Shown: in pieces, positions 1 to 6,988 of the stretch
How positions within the stretch are numbered: the first letter of the stretch is position 1
Layout: every line of letters begins with the position of its first letter
Source: an uncultured Schlesneria sp.
Lineage (GTDB): Bacteria > Planctomycetota > Planctomycetia > Planctomycetales > Planctomycetaceae
Assembly: GCA_903840265.1 (NCBI GenBank)
Contig: CAIMFH010000172.1
Coordinates: 1-35,190 of the forward strand
Direction of reading: 5' to 3'
DNA: 35,190 bases
The notes under the pieces: generated by a model
Database searches by the model: none
The model's input: the letters and a program-made list of their open reading frames with translations, nothing else
What the model was told of the DNA's origin: nothing
Program-made: the position numbers and the translations under genes

Positions 1-56
1 CCACCGGCTTCTTCACGTCGCTAGGAGTTCCGAGATTAATGCCCAAACCCGCTTAA
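1..56 (+). CDS. Possible C-terminal tail of a group II intron reverse transcriptase (partial)
   Basis: A frame open from the left edge ends with TAA at 54-56 and would give the tail TGFFTSLGVPRLMPKPA. The stop lies about ten bases before domain V, which is where intron-encoded proteins in domain IV normally end. The tail is too short to identify by itself, so the call rests on its position. It could equally be non-coding domain IV sequence. Confidence 0.35.
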   Translation, partial: TGFFTSLGVPRLMPKPA

Positions 57-65
57 CCAACCGAA

Positions 66-136
66 TCGCCGTGTACGGACCCGTACGCACGGTGGTGTGG
101 GAGGGGTTCCGCCGCGAGGCGGACCCCTATCCCGAT
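66..136 (+). ncRNA. Group II ribozyme core: domain V hairpin and branch-point domain VI hairpin
   Basis: Domain V (66-95) is the catalytic hairpin with triad CGC, a two-base bulge and a four-base loop. Domain VI (99-133) is a long hairpin: TCCGCC (108-113) pairs with GGCGGA (118-123), GGGG (103-106) pairs with CCCC (124-127), and A129 is bulged as the expected branch nucleotide. The predicted 3' splice site is after T136. Confidence 0.72.
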
Positions 137-348
137 TGATGCCACACGCATTGCCGGCAATCTTAACCCAAACCACCTGCTTTGACCCCTCCACCCGCTC
201 ATCGCAGCTTCGATATGTAGGCCGAAACGGCAATGATTCTCTGTGGCATCCGGAATCGATGCGGGTGCCCATGAAGTCGCGCCGGACCATGATCCGATAG
301 ACCGATTGACCCGAATTTTCGAATCGACTGCACGGCGAAAGGCGAGAG
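137..348. other. Downstream exon flank without a supported gene
   Basis: This 212-base stretch follows the predicted 3' splice site and precedes the kinase gene. Short open frames exist on both strands but none has a ribosome binding site or recognisable protein sequence. It probably holds the kinase promoter and leader. No convincing -35/-10 pair was found by eye. Confidence 0.5.
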
Positions 349-1152
349 ATGATTGAAGTCCAGGATCGGACCGCAGCGCGTATCGCCGAACTTGAGCAAC
401 AACTTAAAGCGATGCGGCTTCAGTTGCTGCAAGCTCAAAAGATGAGTTCCGTGGGGGTGCTCGCGGCGTCGATCACCCACGAATTCAACAACATTCTGAC
501 CACGGTCATTAATTACGCGAAGATGGGGATCCGCCACAAGGATGCGGCCACTCGCGATAAGGCCTTCGACAAGATTATGGCCGCCGGTCAGCGAGCCTCC
601 AAGATCACGACGGGCATGCTGTCGTATGCTCGGCATCACGGCGATCGTCGCGAGCCGATGGATCTGGTTCCACTGGTAGAAGACGTGCTGGTTCTCGTCG
701 AGAAGGATCTGCAGCGGTTTCGCATTAAACTGGTCACCCAGTACGAGTCCCGTCCGTGGGCATCCGTGAATTCCGGGCAGGTCCAGCAAGTCTTGATGAA
801 CCTGATCGTCAATGCTCGTCAGGTTATGGAATCGGGAGGCACGCTGACCGTTGGTGTGCGGACAAATACGGAAACCGGTCACGGCGAGATGAGTATCCGC
901 GACACAGGCGGTGGCATTCCCGCGGAAAAACTGCGGCGAATCTTCGAGCCGTTCTATTCGACGAAGACATTGGACGAGCAAGGGCAGGGCGGGACAGGAC
1001 TCGGGTTGTCGCTGGCCAAAGATGTCATGGAGTCGCACGGTGGCAGAATTCGAGTCGATAGCGCCGTCGGTGCCGGAACGACGTTCACGCTGAAGTTCCC
1101 GTTGGTGCAAGCCCCTGTTTTGCCAACATCGTCCATGCAGAAAGTCGGCTAG
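349..1152 (+). CDS. Cytoplasmic NtrB/AtoS-like sensor histidine kinase
   Basis: A 267-residue two-component kinase. After a short N-terminal coiled coil (about 8-32) comes the dimerisation/phosphoacceptor helix with H-box ITHEFNNIL, His44 being the predicted phosphorylation site. The HATPase_c domain then shows the N-box NLIVNARQVM (151-160), G1 box DTGGGIP (185-191), F-box FEPFYSTK (199-206) and G2 box GGTGLGLS (214-221). All catalytic boxes look intact. There is no membrane segment and no PAS, GAF or other sensor domain, so input probably comes through the N-terminal helix or a partner protein. No response regulator is adjacent, which makes it an orphan here. The ATG at 349 follows a purine-rich AAAGGCGAGAG. 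Signal and partner cannot be told from sequence. Confidence 0.9.
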   Translation: MIEVQDRTAARIAELEQQLKAMRLQLLQAQKMSSVGVLAASITHEFNNILTTVINYAKMGIRHKDAATRDKAFDKIMAAGQRASKITTGMLSYARHHGDRREPMDLVPLVEDVLVLVEKDLQRFRIKLVTQYESRPWASVNSGQVQQVLMNLIVNARQVMESGGTLTVGVRTNTETGHGEMSIRDTGGGIPAEKLRRIFEPFYSTKTLDEQGQGGTGLGLSLAKDVMESHGGRIRVDSAVGAGTTFTLKFPLVQAPVLPTSSMQKVG

Positions 1153-1170
1153 CTAAAGGCGACAGGCAAT

Positions 1171-1200
1171 AAAAAAGGGGAGCACATTTGTGCTCCCCTT
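1171..1200 (-). terminator. Intrinsic terminator for the 1222-1740 gene
   Basis: AAGGGGAGCAC (1175-1185) pairs perfectly with GTGCTCCCCTT (1190-1200) around the loop ATTT. The A-tract at 1171-1176 becomes a T-tract on the minus strand, so it serves mainly the minus gene. There is no T-run on the plus side, but the hairpin also closes off the kinase gene. Confidence 0.85.
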
Positions 1201-1221
1201 CGCAATTCAAGATTCTTCGAA

Positions 1222-1740
1222 TCAATTAGGTTCGACAGCTTCGCGGAATGGGAAGAACGCAATCGGGTCAAGCTGCATGACTGGCAGCGGAGTTTTCGAA
1301 TTGCGAACAGAAAAGGTGTAGCAGATCACTTTTCCTGACGTCAATTCGCCAACGTAGATCACGCCACTCGAAACTGTGGCACCACCGGCACTGGTCAAGT
1401 AGGCATTACCCGGGATGATGCAATACTTGGCCTTTGCGGCCGCATTGGGCTTCAGACCAAAATCGGCGGCAACGTTTCGGAACCAGAAGTTCGTGAACGC
1501 ATATGATTGCTGGTTGAGCTGTGCACCCGTCAGTCGCCCCGTCAGGAAGTCCATGACGAAGACCGCCTCGGGCATCCCGAAATTGGTTTGTGTTTCAACG
1601 GTGCAGACGGCAAATCGGTCGTCTCGATCGGTCGCAACCGCTTGAGCTGTTTCGTGCGGCCAACAATAAGCCAGGCAAAGCCCTGCTACCAAGCCAAGTC
1701 CCATCCAGACAAAACGACGTTCATTTCCACGCGGTAGCAT
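1222..1740 (-). CDS. Small exported or membrane-anchored hypothetical protein
   Basis: A 172-residue protein I cannot assign to a characterised family. It has a basic N-terminus and one hydrophobic segment (about 11-27, FVWMGLGLVAGLCLAYC) acting as signal peptide or anchor. The remainder is a soluble domain that would face outward. That domain contains VFVMDFLTGRLTGAQLN, YCIIPGNAYL and a Gly/Ser-rich strand pair near SSGVIYVGELTSGKVICYTF, reading like a compact beta fold. Start: the ATG at 1740 has AAGGAG about seven bases upstream on the minus strand. It is monocistronic, ends in a strong terminator, and is divergent from the oxidoreductase at 2024. The segment style resembles conserved hypotheticals of planctomycetes, from memory only. 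Confidence 0.8.
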   Translation of the reverse strand: MLPRGNERRFVWMGLGLVAGLCLAYCWPHETAQAVATDRDDRFAVCTVETQTNFGMPEAVFVMDFLTGRLTGAQLNQQSYAFTNFWFRNVAADFGLKPNAAAKAKYCIIPGNAYLTSAGGATVSSGVIYVGELTSGKVICYTFSVRNSKTPLPVMQLDPIAFFPFREAVEPN

Positions 1741-2023
1741 GATCCGCTCCTTGTAACTGCGAAAGAGACCGTCAGCGATTCTCGCTTAAGTGAAGTGACG
1801 CGTCGAACGACGCCATAGATACTGTAACGCCCGAACACTTTGGCGGCTAGCTGTTTTCGCTGCAAGGGCCTCATCATCCTTGGCATTTGAACTCGACGCC
1901 CGATATGCTTCCGGCACTTTCAGCCGAAAACGGGTAGATTGGGCTCACCGGGTTGTTTCAACAACTCGTGATTGGATATCTGCTCCAACATCAACTTCTG
2001 AGTGATCTCCGGGAGGAACCGTC
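1741..2023. promoter_or_regulatory. Divergent intergenic region between 1740 (minus) and 2024 (plus)
   Basis: These 283 bases separate two divergent genes and must contain both promoters. I could not pick a convincing sigma-70 box pair. Ribosome binding sites lie at each edge: AAGGAG for the minus gene and GGGAGGA (2011-2017) for the plus gene. No repeat or RNA structure stands out. Confidence 0.5.
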
Positions 2024-3229
2024 GTGACTGCGGAAACAACCAACGGCTCTTTGAATCGAAAATTGCGAATGGCTTTGGTCGGGGGAGGCCAAGGGGCTTT
2101 CATCGGTCGAGTCCACGCGACCGCCGCTGTCTTAGACAATCGCGCGGCTCTTGTCGCAGGGGCTCTGTCGTCTGATCCCGCTCGAGCCAAGGCGTCCGCC
2201 CCGGCCTACGACATCGCTTCCGATCGAGCTTATGGCTCGTTTGAAGAACTGTGTACAAAAGAAGCCGCGCTCCCCGCCGCAACCCGAATCGACTTCGTGA
2301 CCATCGCCACGCCGAATCACACGCACTTCGCGGTTGCTAAGGCGGCATTGGCCGCCGGCTTTAATGTGATCTGCGACAAGCCAATGACCTTTGATCTGGC
2401 TCAAGCCGAAGAACTGGTCAAGCTGGTGGACAAGTCGGGAGCCGTCTTCGCCGTGTCGCACAACTACACGGGCTATCCGCTGGTTCGCCAAGCTCGAGAG
2501 ATGATCCTGGGCGGTGAACTGGGCGAGATTCAGGCCATTCGCTCCAACTACATCCAAGGATGGTTGCGAACGCGTCTGGAATCGTCCGATCAGAAGCAAG
2601 CCGCCTGGAGAACCGATCCGACCAAGTCCGGTGCCGCGGGCTGTTTCGGCGATATCGGTACCCACGCGTATAACTTGGCGCGTTACATGACCGGACTGCT
2701 GCCAGCTGAAGTCTCTTGCCATTTGAAAGCATTCGAACCAGGCCGCCGTCTGGATGACTATGGTCATGCGGTCATTCGCTTTGAAAACGGCGGTTTGGGG
2801 TCGGTCACCGCCAGCCAGATCTCACACGGTCGCGAGAATGATCTGTTCATCGAAATCGATGGAACAAAGGGAGCCTTGTCGTGGCGGCAAGAAAATCCCA
2901 ACGAGATGATGGTCCGACGAAATGGTCAACCGCATTCGGTCTACACGCGAGATCCCAATGCGTCCTTCATGAATGGTGCAGGAAAGGCCGCGTGCCGCCT
3001 GCCAAGCGGTCACCCCGAAGCGTTTTTCGAGGCGTTCGCCAACGTCTATCGCTTTGCGTATGACGACATGGCCAAGCGAGCAGCCGGGCAATCGTTCGAA
3101 CGGCTCAATACGGTCTACCCGAATGTTTACGACGGCGTCGAAGGGATGTATTTCATCCAGCAGTGCGTCGCCAGCAGCGAACATAACGGAGCATGGTTGC
3201 CGCTCAAGCATCCGGCAGCCCGACGCTGA
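2024..3229 (+). CDS. Cytoplasmic Gfo/Idh/MocA family NAD(P)-dependent oxidoreductase
   Basis: A 401-residue dehydrogenase of the glucose-fructose oxidoreductase/inositol dehydrogenase/MocA family. The N-terminal Rossmann fold opens with MALVGGGQGAFIG (16-28), and the family's cofactor and active-site motif appears as CDKP (117-120). The C-terminal alpha/beta domain carries GDIGTHAYN (209-217), where His214 is the expected catalytic His beside Asp210. There is no signal peptide, so it acts in the cytoplasm, unlike its relative at 3799-5196. The start is GTG at 2024, preceded by GGGAGGA with seven-base spacing. Substrates in this family are sugars, inositols or their keto derivatives; the exact one cannot be read from sequence. 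A hairpin terminator follows (3246-3275). Confidence 0.9.
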   Translation: MTAETTNGSLNRKLRMALVGGGQGAFIGRVHATAAVLDNRAALVAGALSSDPARAKASAPAYDIASDRAYGSFEELCTKEAALPAATRIDFVTIATPNHTHFAVAKAALAAGFNVICDKPMTFDLAQAEELVKLVDKSGAVFAVSHNYTGYPLVRQAREMILGGELGEIQAIRSNYIQGWLRTRLESSDQKQAAWRTDPTKSGAAGCFGDIGTHAYNLARYMTGLLPAEVSCHLKAFEPGRRLDDYGHAVIRFENGGLGSVTASQISHGRENDLFIEIDGTKGALSWRQENPNEMMVRRNGQPHSVYTRDPNASFMNGAGKAACRLPSGHPEAFFEAFANVYRFAYDDMAKRAAGQSFERLNTVYPNVYDGVEGMYFIQQCVASSEHNGAWLPLKHPAARR

Positions 3230-3245
3230 TTGAAGTGACTCCCTG

Positions 3246-3277
3246 ACTCGCCCGGCGGACAATCGCTGGGCGAGTTT
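3246..3277 (+). terminator. Hairpin terminator after the 2024-3229 gene
   Basis: ACTCGCCCGGCG (3246-3257) pairs with CGCTGGGCGAGT (3264-3275) with one G-T wobble and a six-base loop, followed by TTTCATTT. It lies 16 bases after the stop, so the membrane protein at 3316 is probably transcribed at least partly on its own. Confidence 0.7.
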
Positions 3278-3315
3278 CATTTCGTGCCTGCGCATTTTAC
3301 AGAAGGAGTCCCATC

Positions 3316-3738
3316 GTGAGAGCAACCGTCAAGCAATGGATTTCGGCCTGGCTGGCGGTGTTCGTTGCTTGGGTCTTGCTCGACCTGGTCGGACACGGGT
3401 TGATTTTTGGTTCGATGTATGCCGCACTACCGAATGTCTGGCGTCCACGAGCTGAGATCAAGATCTGGCTGATTTACTTGGGAGTGCTGGTCACCGCGGC
3501 CGCGTTCGTCGCGATCTATGTCGTACAGATTCAATCCCGAGGGCTGATCGCGGGACTCGCGTACGGATTGCTGTTTGGGCTGGCAATGGGATCGTCGCTC
3601 GCCTGTGGTGGCTACGCGGTGCATCCAATCCAGGCCGAGTTGGCCTTTGGCTGGTTCGTGCTCGCAATGGTGGAATATGCGATTGCCGGAGTCCTCGTCG
3701 GTTCGATTATTGGTCGGCCGAAGTCTGCACGTGGTTAA
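3316..3738 (+). CDS. Four-helix integral membrane protein, function unknown
   Basis: A 140-residue hydrophobic protein with four predicted membrane helices, roughly 9-31, 49-73, 77-100 and 109-133. Short loops are positive at the cytoplasmic side (for example RPRAEIK). The third helix is rich in small residues (GLLFGLAMGSSLACGG). No enzymatic motif is visible and I do not recognise the family. The start is GTG at 3316, with AAGGAG (3303-3308) seven bases upstream. It sits between two Gfo/Idh/MocA oxidoreductases but is separated from the first by a terminator and faces the second, so a functional link is not established. Confidence 0.82.
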   Translation: MRATVKQWISAWLAVFVAWVLLDLVGHGLIFGSMYAALPNVWRPRAEIKIWLIYLGVLVTAAAFVAIYVVQIQSRGLIAGLAYGLLFGLAMGSSLACGGYAVHPIQAELAFGWFVLAMVEYAIAGVLVGSIIGRPKSARG

Positions 3739-3742
3739 GCGA

Positions 3743-3773
3743 AAGAGCCCCGGTTTCAACAACCGGGGCTCTT
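3743..3773. terminator. Bidirectional terminator between convergent genes
   Basis: AGAGCCCCGGTT (3744-3755) pairs perfectly with AACCGGGGCTCT (3761-3772) around the five-base loop TCAAC. It lies between the stops of the plus gene ending at 3738 and the minus gene ending at 3799. T-tracts are weak on both sides. Confidence 0.8.
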
Positions 3774-3798
3774 GTCAGTTCTAACGAATCACTGGACC

Positions 3799-5196
3799 TT
3801 AATATTCACGCTTCGTCTTGATGCCTGGGGCAGGGACCGGATACTTGCCGTTTTCGTCGGCAATTATCGGAGCTGGACCGCCCACCATCAATTTGTCGAG
3901 ATCGGGCGCGAACTCGTGCTCGCAGTTCAGCATTTCGTCGAAGGTGATGATGCGGCCGGTGTGACAGGCCATACGACCCATCGATGTGACCAGGCTCGCT
4001 TCCGCACCGCGCTTCACTTCGTTGTATGGCGTGTCCTGACGAATGGCTTCCATCAAGTGGTCCCATTCCAACTGGTACGGGCTGATTCGATCTTCGGCCT
4101 TCCAGATCGCTTCACTCTCCACCATCTTCTGGCCCTTGTAGATGCGAGCCTTTGATGGCCAGTGGCCTGCAGCCGAGATCGTCGCCGATCCTTTGGTACC
4201 GTGAGCATAGCTGGCGAATTCAGTGGCTGCTCCGACCATGCAGCGACCTTCCAGGAAGAACTTGGTGCCGTCAGCGAACGTGTATTCCACGCTGTAGGTA
4301 TCGAAGTTCTGATCGACGTAATCGCCACGATAGTGACGACCACCGTACCCCTTGGCTTCGACGGGCCAAATATTCTTGTCTTCGGTATCCTTCATCCAGC
4401 AGCATTCATCAATGTTGTGGATCAGGAAGTCACTGTACCCGCCACCGCTGGCCCACAGGAACGAATGGAAGTTGCGAATCTGGTATTCCAGCTCATTCTG
4501 GTTGGCAGGCTTGGGACCTGTGAAAATGCTCGCGGTAGGGCCTGCACAGCGGTAACCTCGCAAGGCAATAATTTCGCCCAGTTCGCCATTCTTGATGCGC
4601 TTGGACAGTTCGCCACGATCGGCGCAGTGACGGCACATCAGGCCGACCCCGACCTTCATATTCTTCTTCTTCGACTCTTCGTACAGTTCGAGCATCTTGC
4701 GAGTGCCCGGCCCGTCCACAGTGACCGGCTTCTCCATAAAAACGTTCAGGCCCTTTTCGATTGCATACTTGAAATGCAAATGGCGGAAGGCCGGAGGCGT
4801 CGTCAGAATGACCACGTCGCCCTTCTTCAAGCTATCCATCGCATTCTTGTACGCGTCGAAGCCGACGAACTTGTGATCGTCGGCAACCTGGACCAGTTCC
4901 TTCTTGTCATTCTTCAGCGACTCATGGCTGCCCTTCAGGCGATCCGCATAGGCGTCGGCCATTGCCGTCAACTTGACCGGGCCCACCTTGGTCGACAGGG
5001 CGTTCTGAGCCGCCCCGGTTCCGCGTCCGCCGCAGCCAACCAGTGCGATATTGATCGTCCCGCTTTCGCCGGCGTAAACGTGTTGCGGCAGGGCGATTCC
5101 CGCCAAAGCCGATGCGGCCGCAATTTGACCGGTTGTCTTCAAGAGATCGCGGCGGGTGAGCCCTTCGCTGATGTCACTGTTGGTTGCGTTTTCCAC
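3799..5196 (-). CDS. Tat-exported Gfo/Idh/MocA family oxidoreductase
   Basis: A 465-residue oxidoreductase with a twin-arginine signal: TRRDLLK at 14-20, then a hydrophobic stretch to about residue 42 (VYAGES). The Rossmann domain starts with INIALVGCGGRGTG (48-61), the EKP motif is at 155-157, and the C-terminal domain contains FLIHNIDECCW, with His260 and Asp263 at the catalytic positions. A Tat signal means it folds with its cofactor in the cytoplasm and works in the periplasm. This arrangement is common among planctomycete members, which are generally linked to carbohydrate breakdown. The start is GTG at 5196, with AGGAG nine bases upstream on the minus strand. The substrate is not determinable. 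Confidence 0.9.
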   Translation of the reverse strand: MENATNSDISEGLTRRDLLKTTGQIAAASALAGIALPQHVYAGESGTINIALVGCGGRGTGAAQNALSTKVGPVKLTAMADAYADRLKGSHESLKNDKKELVQVADDHKFVGFDAYKNAMDSLKKGDVVILTTPPAFRHLHFKYAIEKGLNVFMEKPVTVDGPGTRKMLELYEESKKKNMKVGVGLMCRHCADRGELSKRIKNGELGEIIALRGYRCAGPTASIFTGPKPANQNELEYQIRNFHSFLWASGGGYSDFLIHNIDECCWMKDTEDKNIWPVEAKGYGGRHYRGDYVDQNFDTYSVEYTFADGTKFFLEGRCMVGAATEFASYAHGTKGSATISAAGHWPSKARIYKGQKMVESEAIWKAEDRISPYQLEWDHLMEAIRQDTPYNEVKRGAEASLVTSMGRMACHTGRIITFDEMLNCEHEFAPDLDKLMVGGPAPIIADENGKYPVPAPGIKTKREY

Positions 5197-5354
5197 GGCT
5201 GAAGTCTCCTCGAGTGGTGCTGGTCAGTCGCAGAAGCCCCGCGACGCCGATCTGGATGGAATGCAGACTCTGCCGTTTTACCGCTATTTGGGCTGCCACG
5301 CGAGTGATCTGAAATTCAATCCGAACCTTGATAACTCGAAATACGCCATGAAAC

Positions 5355-5391
5355 GAAAAAACACGGGCTCCAAAAAACGGAACCCGTGTTT
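5355..5391 (-). terminator. Intrinsic terminator for the sigma factor gene
   Basis: AAACACGGG (5359-5367) pairs with CCCGTGTTT (5383-5391), extended by three more pairs after a mismatch. The A-run at 5356-5361 is a T-run on the minus strand, just after the sigma factor stop at 5407. Confidence 0.8.
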
Positions 5392-5406
5392 CATTACGTG
5401 TGGCCA

Positions 5407-5958
5407 TCAGACCAATTGCAGGTGAGCAAGCTCTTCCCGCAACCGGATTCGGGCCGTGTGCAATCGTCGTTTGATGGTTCCCACCGGGCTACGGAACCGA
5501 TCACTCATCTCGACCAGCGACTGGCCGTCGAAATAGAAGGCGACCAGGGTCGATCGATCGAGTTCTCGAAGCCGCTTCAAACCGCCCCAGACATGAGCAG
5601 CTTGCTCGACCGACAACGCGGCATCCAATGGCGAGTTACGCTCGCAATCGATGCTGCCCAGGATTTCGGGATCCTGAGTCGAAGTCGGTGGACGTCGAAC
5701 CGTTCGGTTGATTGCCAACCGGACCGTAATCCGACGCAACCAACCTGGAAACCGCTCTGGTTCACGCAACTGTGGCAATTTACGCAACGCTTGGATCAAG
5801 ACGTCCTGGGTCAACTCGGCCGCTTCCGCCTGGTTTCGCAACCGACGCAATGCGATCGCGTAGACCGTCGGTTCAAACATCACGGCCAATTGGCCGAAAG
5901 CTTCTCGATCACCCGCTTGAGCCTGCAAAACCAATGGCAAGAATTCTTCCGTGTCCAT
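5407..5958 (-). CDS. ECF-type RNA polymerase sigma factor
   Basis: A 183-residue sigma-70 family protein of the extracytoplasmic-function type, having only regions 2 and 4. Region 2 covers about 20-88 (AIALRRLRNQAEAAELTQDV, then FPGWLRRITVRLAINR). Region 4 covers about 120-175 with the helix-turn-helix FDGQSLVEMSDRF ... VGTIKRRLHTARIRL, which contacts the -35 element. There is no C-terminal extension. No anti-sigma factor or zinc-binding regulator is adjacent, so the trigger is unknown. The ATG at 5958 has only a weak GGGAAA upstream. A terminator follows directly. Confidence 0.9.
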   Translation of the reverse strand: MDTEEFLPLVLQAQAGDREAFGQLAVMFEPTVYAIALRRLRNQAEAAELTQDVLIQALRKLPQLREPERFPGWLRRITVRLAINRTVRRPPTSTQDPEILGSIDCERNSPLDAALSVEQAAHVWGGLKRLRELDRSTLVAFYFDGQSLVEMSDRFRSPVGTIKRRLHTARIRLREELAHLQLV

Positions 5959-6202
5959 TTCTATTCGTTTCCCAAAAAGCGGGCGATGTCATCGTGACAC
6001 TGCCTGCAATGTGAATTCGGAGAAGCTGCGAATGAACCAACGACACCTAGACGTGCGGAATGCGTAGGGCATTCCAACGGCCGAGTGAGCTGGACCATCG
6101 ATGAGAGGTGACCGGTGAAACCAGGTCGTCACATGTCGTGACAGACCTCGCCACTCGAACACCACCGCACTTCGACGAGAGAGCAATCCCTGATGCTGAG
6201 CC
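5959..6202. other. Intergenic region upstream of the sigma factor gene, with a dyad
   Basis: This 244-base stretch has no supported gene. It holds a perfect 7-bp dyad, GGAATGC (6057-6063) and GCATTCC (6069-6075) with a five-base spacer, about 100 bases upstream of the sigma factor start. The dyad could be an operator or a small hairpin. The sigma factor promoter should lie here but no clear boxes were found. Confidence 0.4.
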
Positions 6203-6526
6203 TTAGCCGCAAAGTGAGCGGTTCAGGACTAGCATCGCCCATGCTGTTTCCGGCAGGTGGCGACTATCGAGTCGCCAAGTTCTGCCGTGGCACATGGTTG
6301 AGGGAAGACTCCCGCCGGTACCTGTGGCCCCGAGTAACCCCTGTTTTAGGTCACTCGGACACGTGGAATCGGTGGTGGTACCCTCAAAATCGGGACGCAA
6401 TGAAACCGGGCGTAGCTCGCTGGGACGGTACGACCGATGGGCATTCGCTGCGTCTACGACCATGCCGACTTGTACGTTGGCGTTGGTGTTGATCATCGCG
6501 ACTTGAATGCCATTAATTGCTTGCAT
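6203..6526 (-). CDS. Small hypothetical protein with a perfect ribosome binding site
   Basis: The proposed start is ATG at 6526, because AGGAGG sits eight bases upstream on the minus strand (6535-6540), the strongest Shine-Dalgarno in this part of the window. The product is 107 residues. The first 30 or so (MQAINGIQVAMINTNANVQV and following) look like an amphipathic helix. The rest (ELRPVSLRPDFEG and on) has the composition of a random frame and overlaps two DNA hairpins. I recognise no family. It may be a short gene whose frame has been broken downstream, so that only the first part is native, or a leader region. The longer frame starting further upstream has no comparable start signal. Confidence 0.45.
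   Translation of the reverse strand: MQAINGIQVAMINTNANVQVGMVVDAANAHRSYRPSELRPVSLRPDFEGTTTDSTCPSDLKQGLLGATGTGGSLPSTMCHGRTWRLDSRHLPETAWAMLVLNRSLCG
6258..6277. other. Perfect 8-bp hairpin
   Basis: TGGCGACT (6258-6265) and AGTCGCCA (6270-6277) pair around the loop ATCG. It lies in the 3' half of the small ORF 6203-6526, where protein-like composition is poor. There is no T-run next to it. Confidence 0.5.
6330..6358. other. Second hairpin within the small ORF
   Basis: CCGAGTAACC (6330-6339) pairs with GGTCACTCGG (6349-6358) with one mismatch and a nine-base loop. Together with 6258-6277 and the dyad at 6057-6075 it makes this stretch unusually rich in inverted repeats. Confidence 0.45.
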
Positions 6527-6534
6527 CGGGGGTA

Positions 6535-6540
6535 CCTCCT
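6535..6540 (-). promoter_or_regulatory. Consensus Shine-Dalgarno AGGAGG
   Basis: CCTCCT on the plus strand reads AGGAGG on the minus strand, eight bases before the ATG at 6526. It decides the start of the small gene and is the main evidence that the gene is translated. Confidence 0.7.
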
Positions 6541-6988
6541 GCGGCGACCGCAGTTTCCGGGAAACGACTTCTGATAGATCTGTTTCGGAACAAAAATCCA
6601 CAAGTTTGAGTTTTACGCGGCATTTGCCCCGCATTGGCAGCGGAAAGAGAAACAAAGTCCGCACACATTGTAGACACCCGTTCGCCAGAGAAGGTTCATG
6701 CGATTCCGGGAATCTGATCTTTTTTTAGCAATCCACGGCCGTTCGTCCAGCGGAATTGTCGCGATAGACGCCTGAATTTCAGCAAATCTCACCTGACGCC
6801 GAGACTGAAAAGTCGTCTTAATCAGAAATGTCGATCCAACTTGCGCATTGCTCGCAGGTTGCGAAATCAGACTTTTTAGAAAAACAGGCAAAATCCGTAA
6901 AGTTTACCGATTGTGCCGGTCGATAAAGAGAGGGAAGAGATTTCGTCTCGGGTGTCTCATGGAACGAGAAATTAGGGAAAGGCTTCCC
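6541..6988. other. Long divergent intergenic region, AT-richer than its surroundings
   Basis: About 450 bases lie between the small minus gene and the plus-strand lipoprotein gene. Open frames here lack ribosome binding sites and protein-like sequence. The region has several T- and A-runs (for example around 6718-6727 and 6874-6890), as expected of promoters and untranslated leaders. The lipoprotein leader ends with GGGAAAGG just before its ATG. No riboswitch or repeat family was recognised. Confidence 0.45.

Larger units (their letters stand above)
1..136 (+). mobile_element. 3' end of a group II intron (domains V and VI)
   Basis: The left edge carries the 3' part of a group II intron. Domain V folds at about 66-95: CCGTG (69-73) pairs with CACGG (88-92), TACG (74-77) pairs with CGTA (82-85), the loop is GACC, and a two-base CG bulge sits at 86-87. 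The catalytic triad is CGC (67-69), pairing with GTG (92-94). Domain VI follows (about 99-133), with a GCGA tetraloop (114-117) and an unpaired A at 129. That A is followed by seven bases to a 3' end at 136 (terminal AT, the usual AY). These are the canonical spacing and bulges of the family. The 5' half and most of the reverse transcriptase lie outside the window, so intactness cannot be judged. Confidence 0.75.

Noticed and set aside
199-1110. Minus-strand frame of 303 codons
   Set aside because: It lies opposite the histidine kinase, whose motifs are all intact; no recognisable product.
4162-5202. Plus-strand frame of 346 codons
   Set aside because: Shadow of the Tat-exported oxidoreductase on the other strand.
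6193-6492. Plus-strand 99-codon frame
   Set aside because: No ribosome binding site, while the opposite strand has AGGAGG ideally placed before an ATG.
6848-6988. Longer N-terminus for the Cys-rich lipoprotein
   Set aside because: The upstream in-frame part lacks a ribosome binding site, and would bury a clean lipoprotein signal that begins at 6989.
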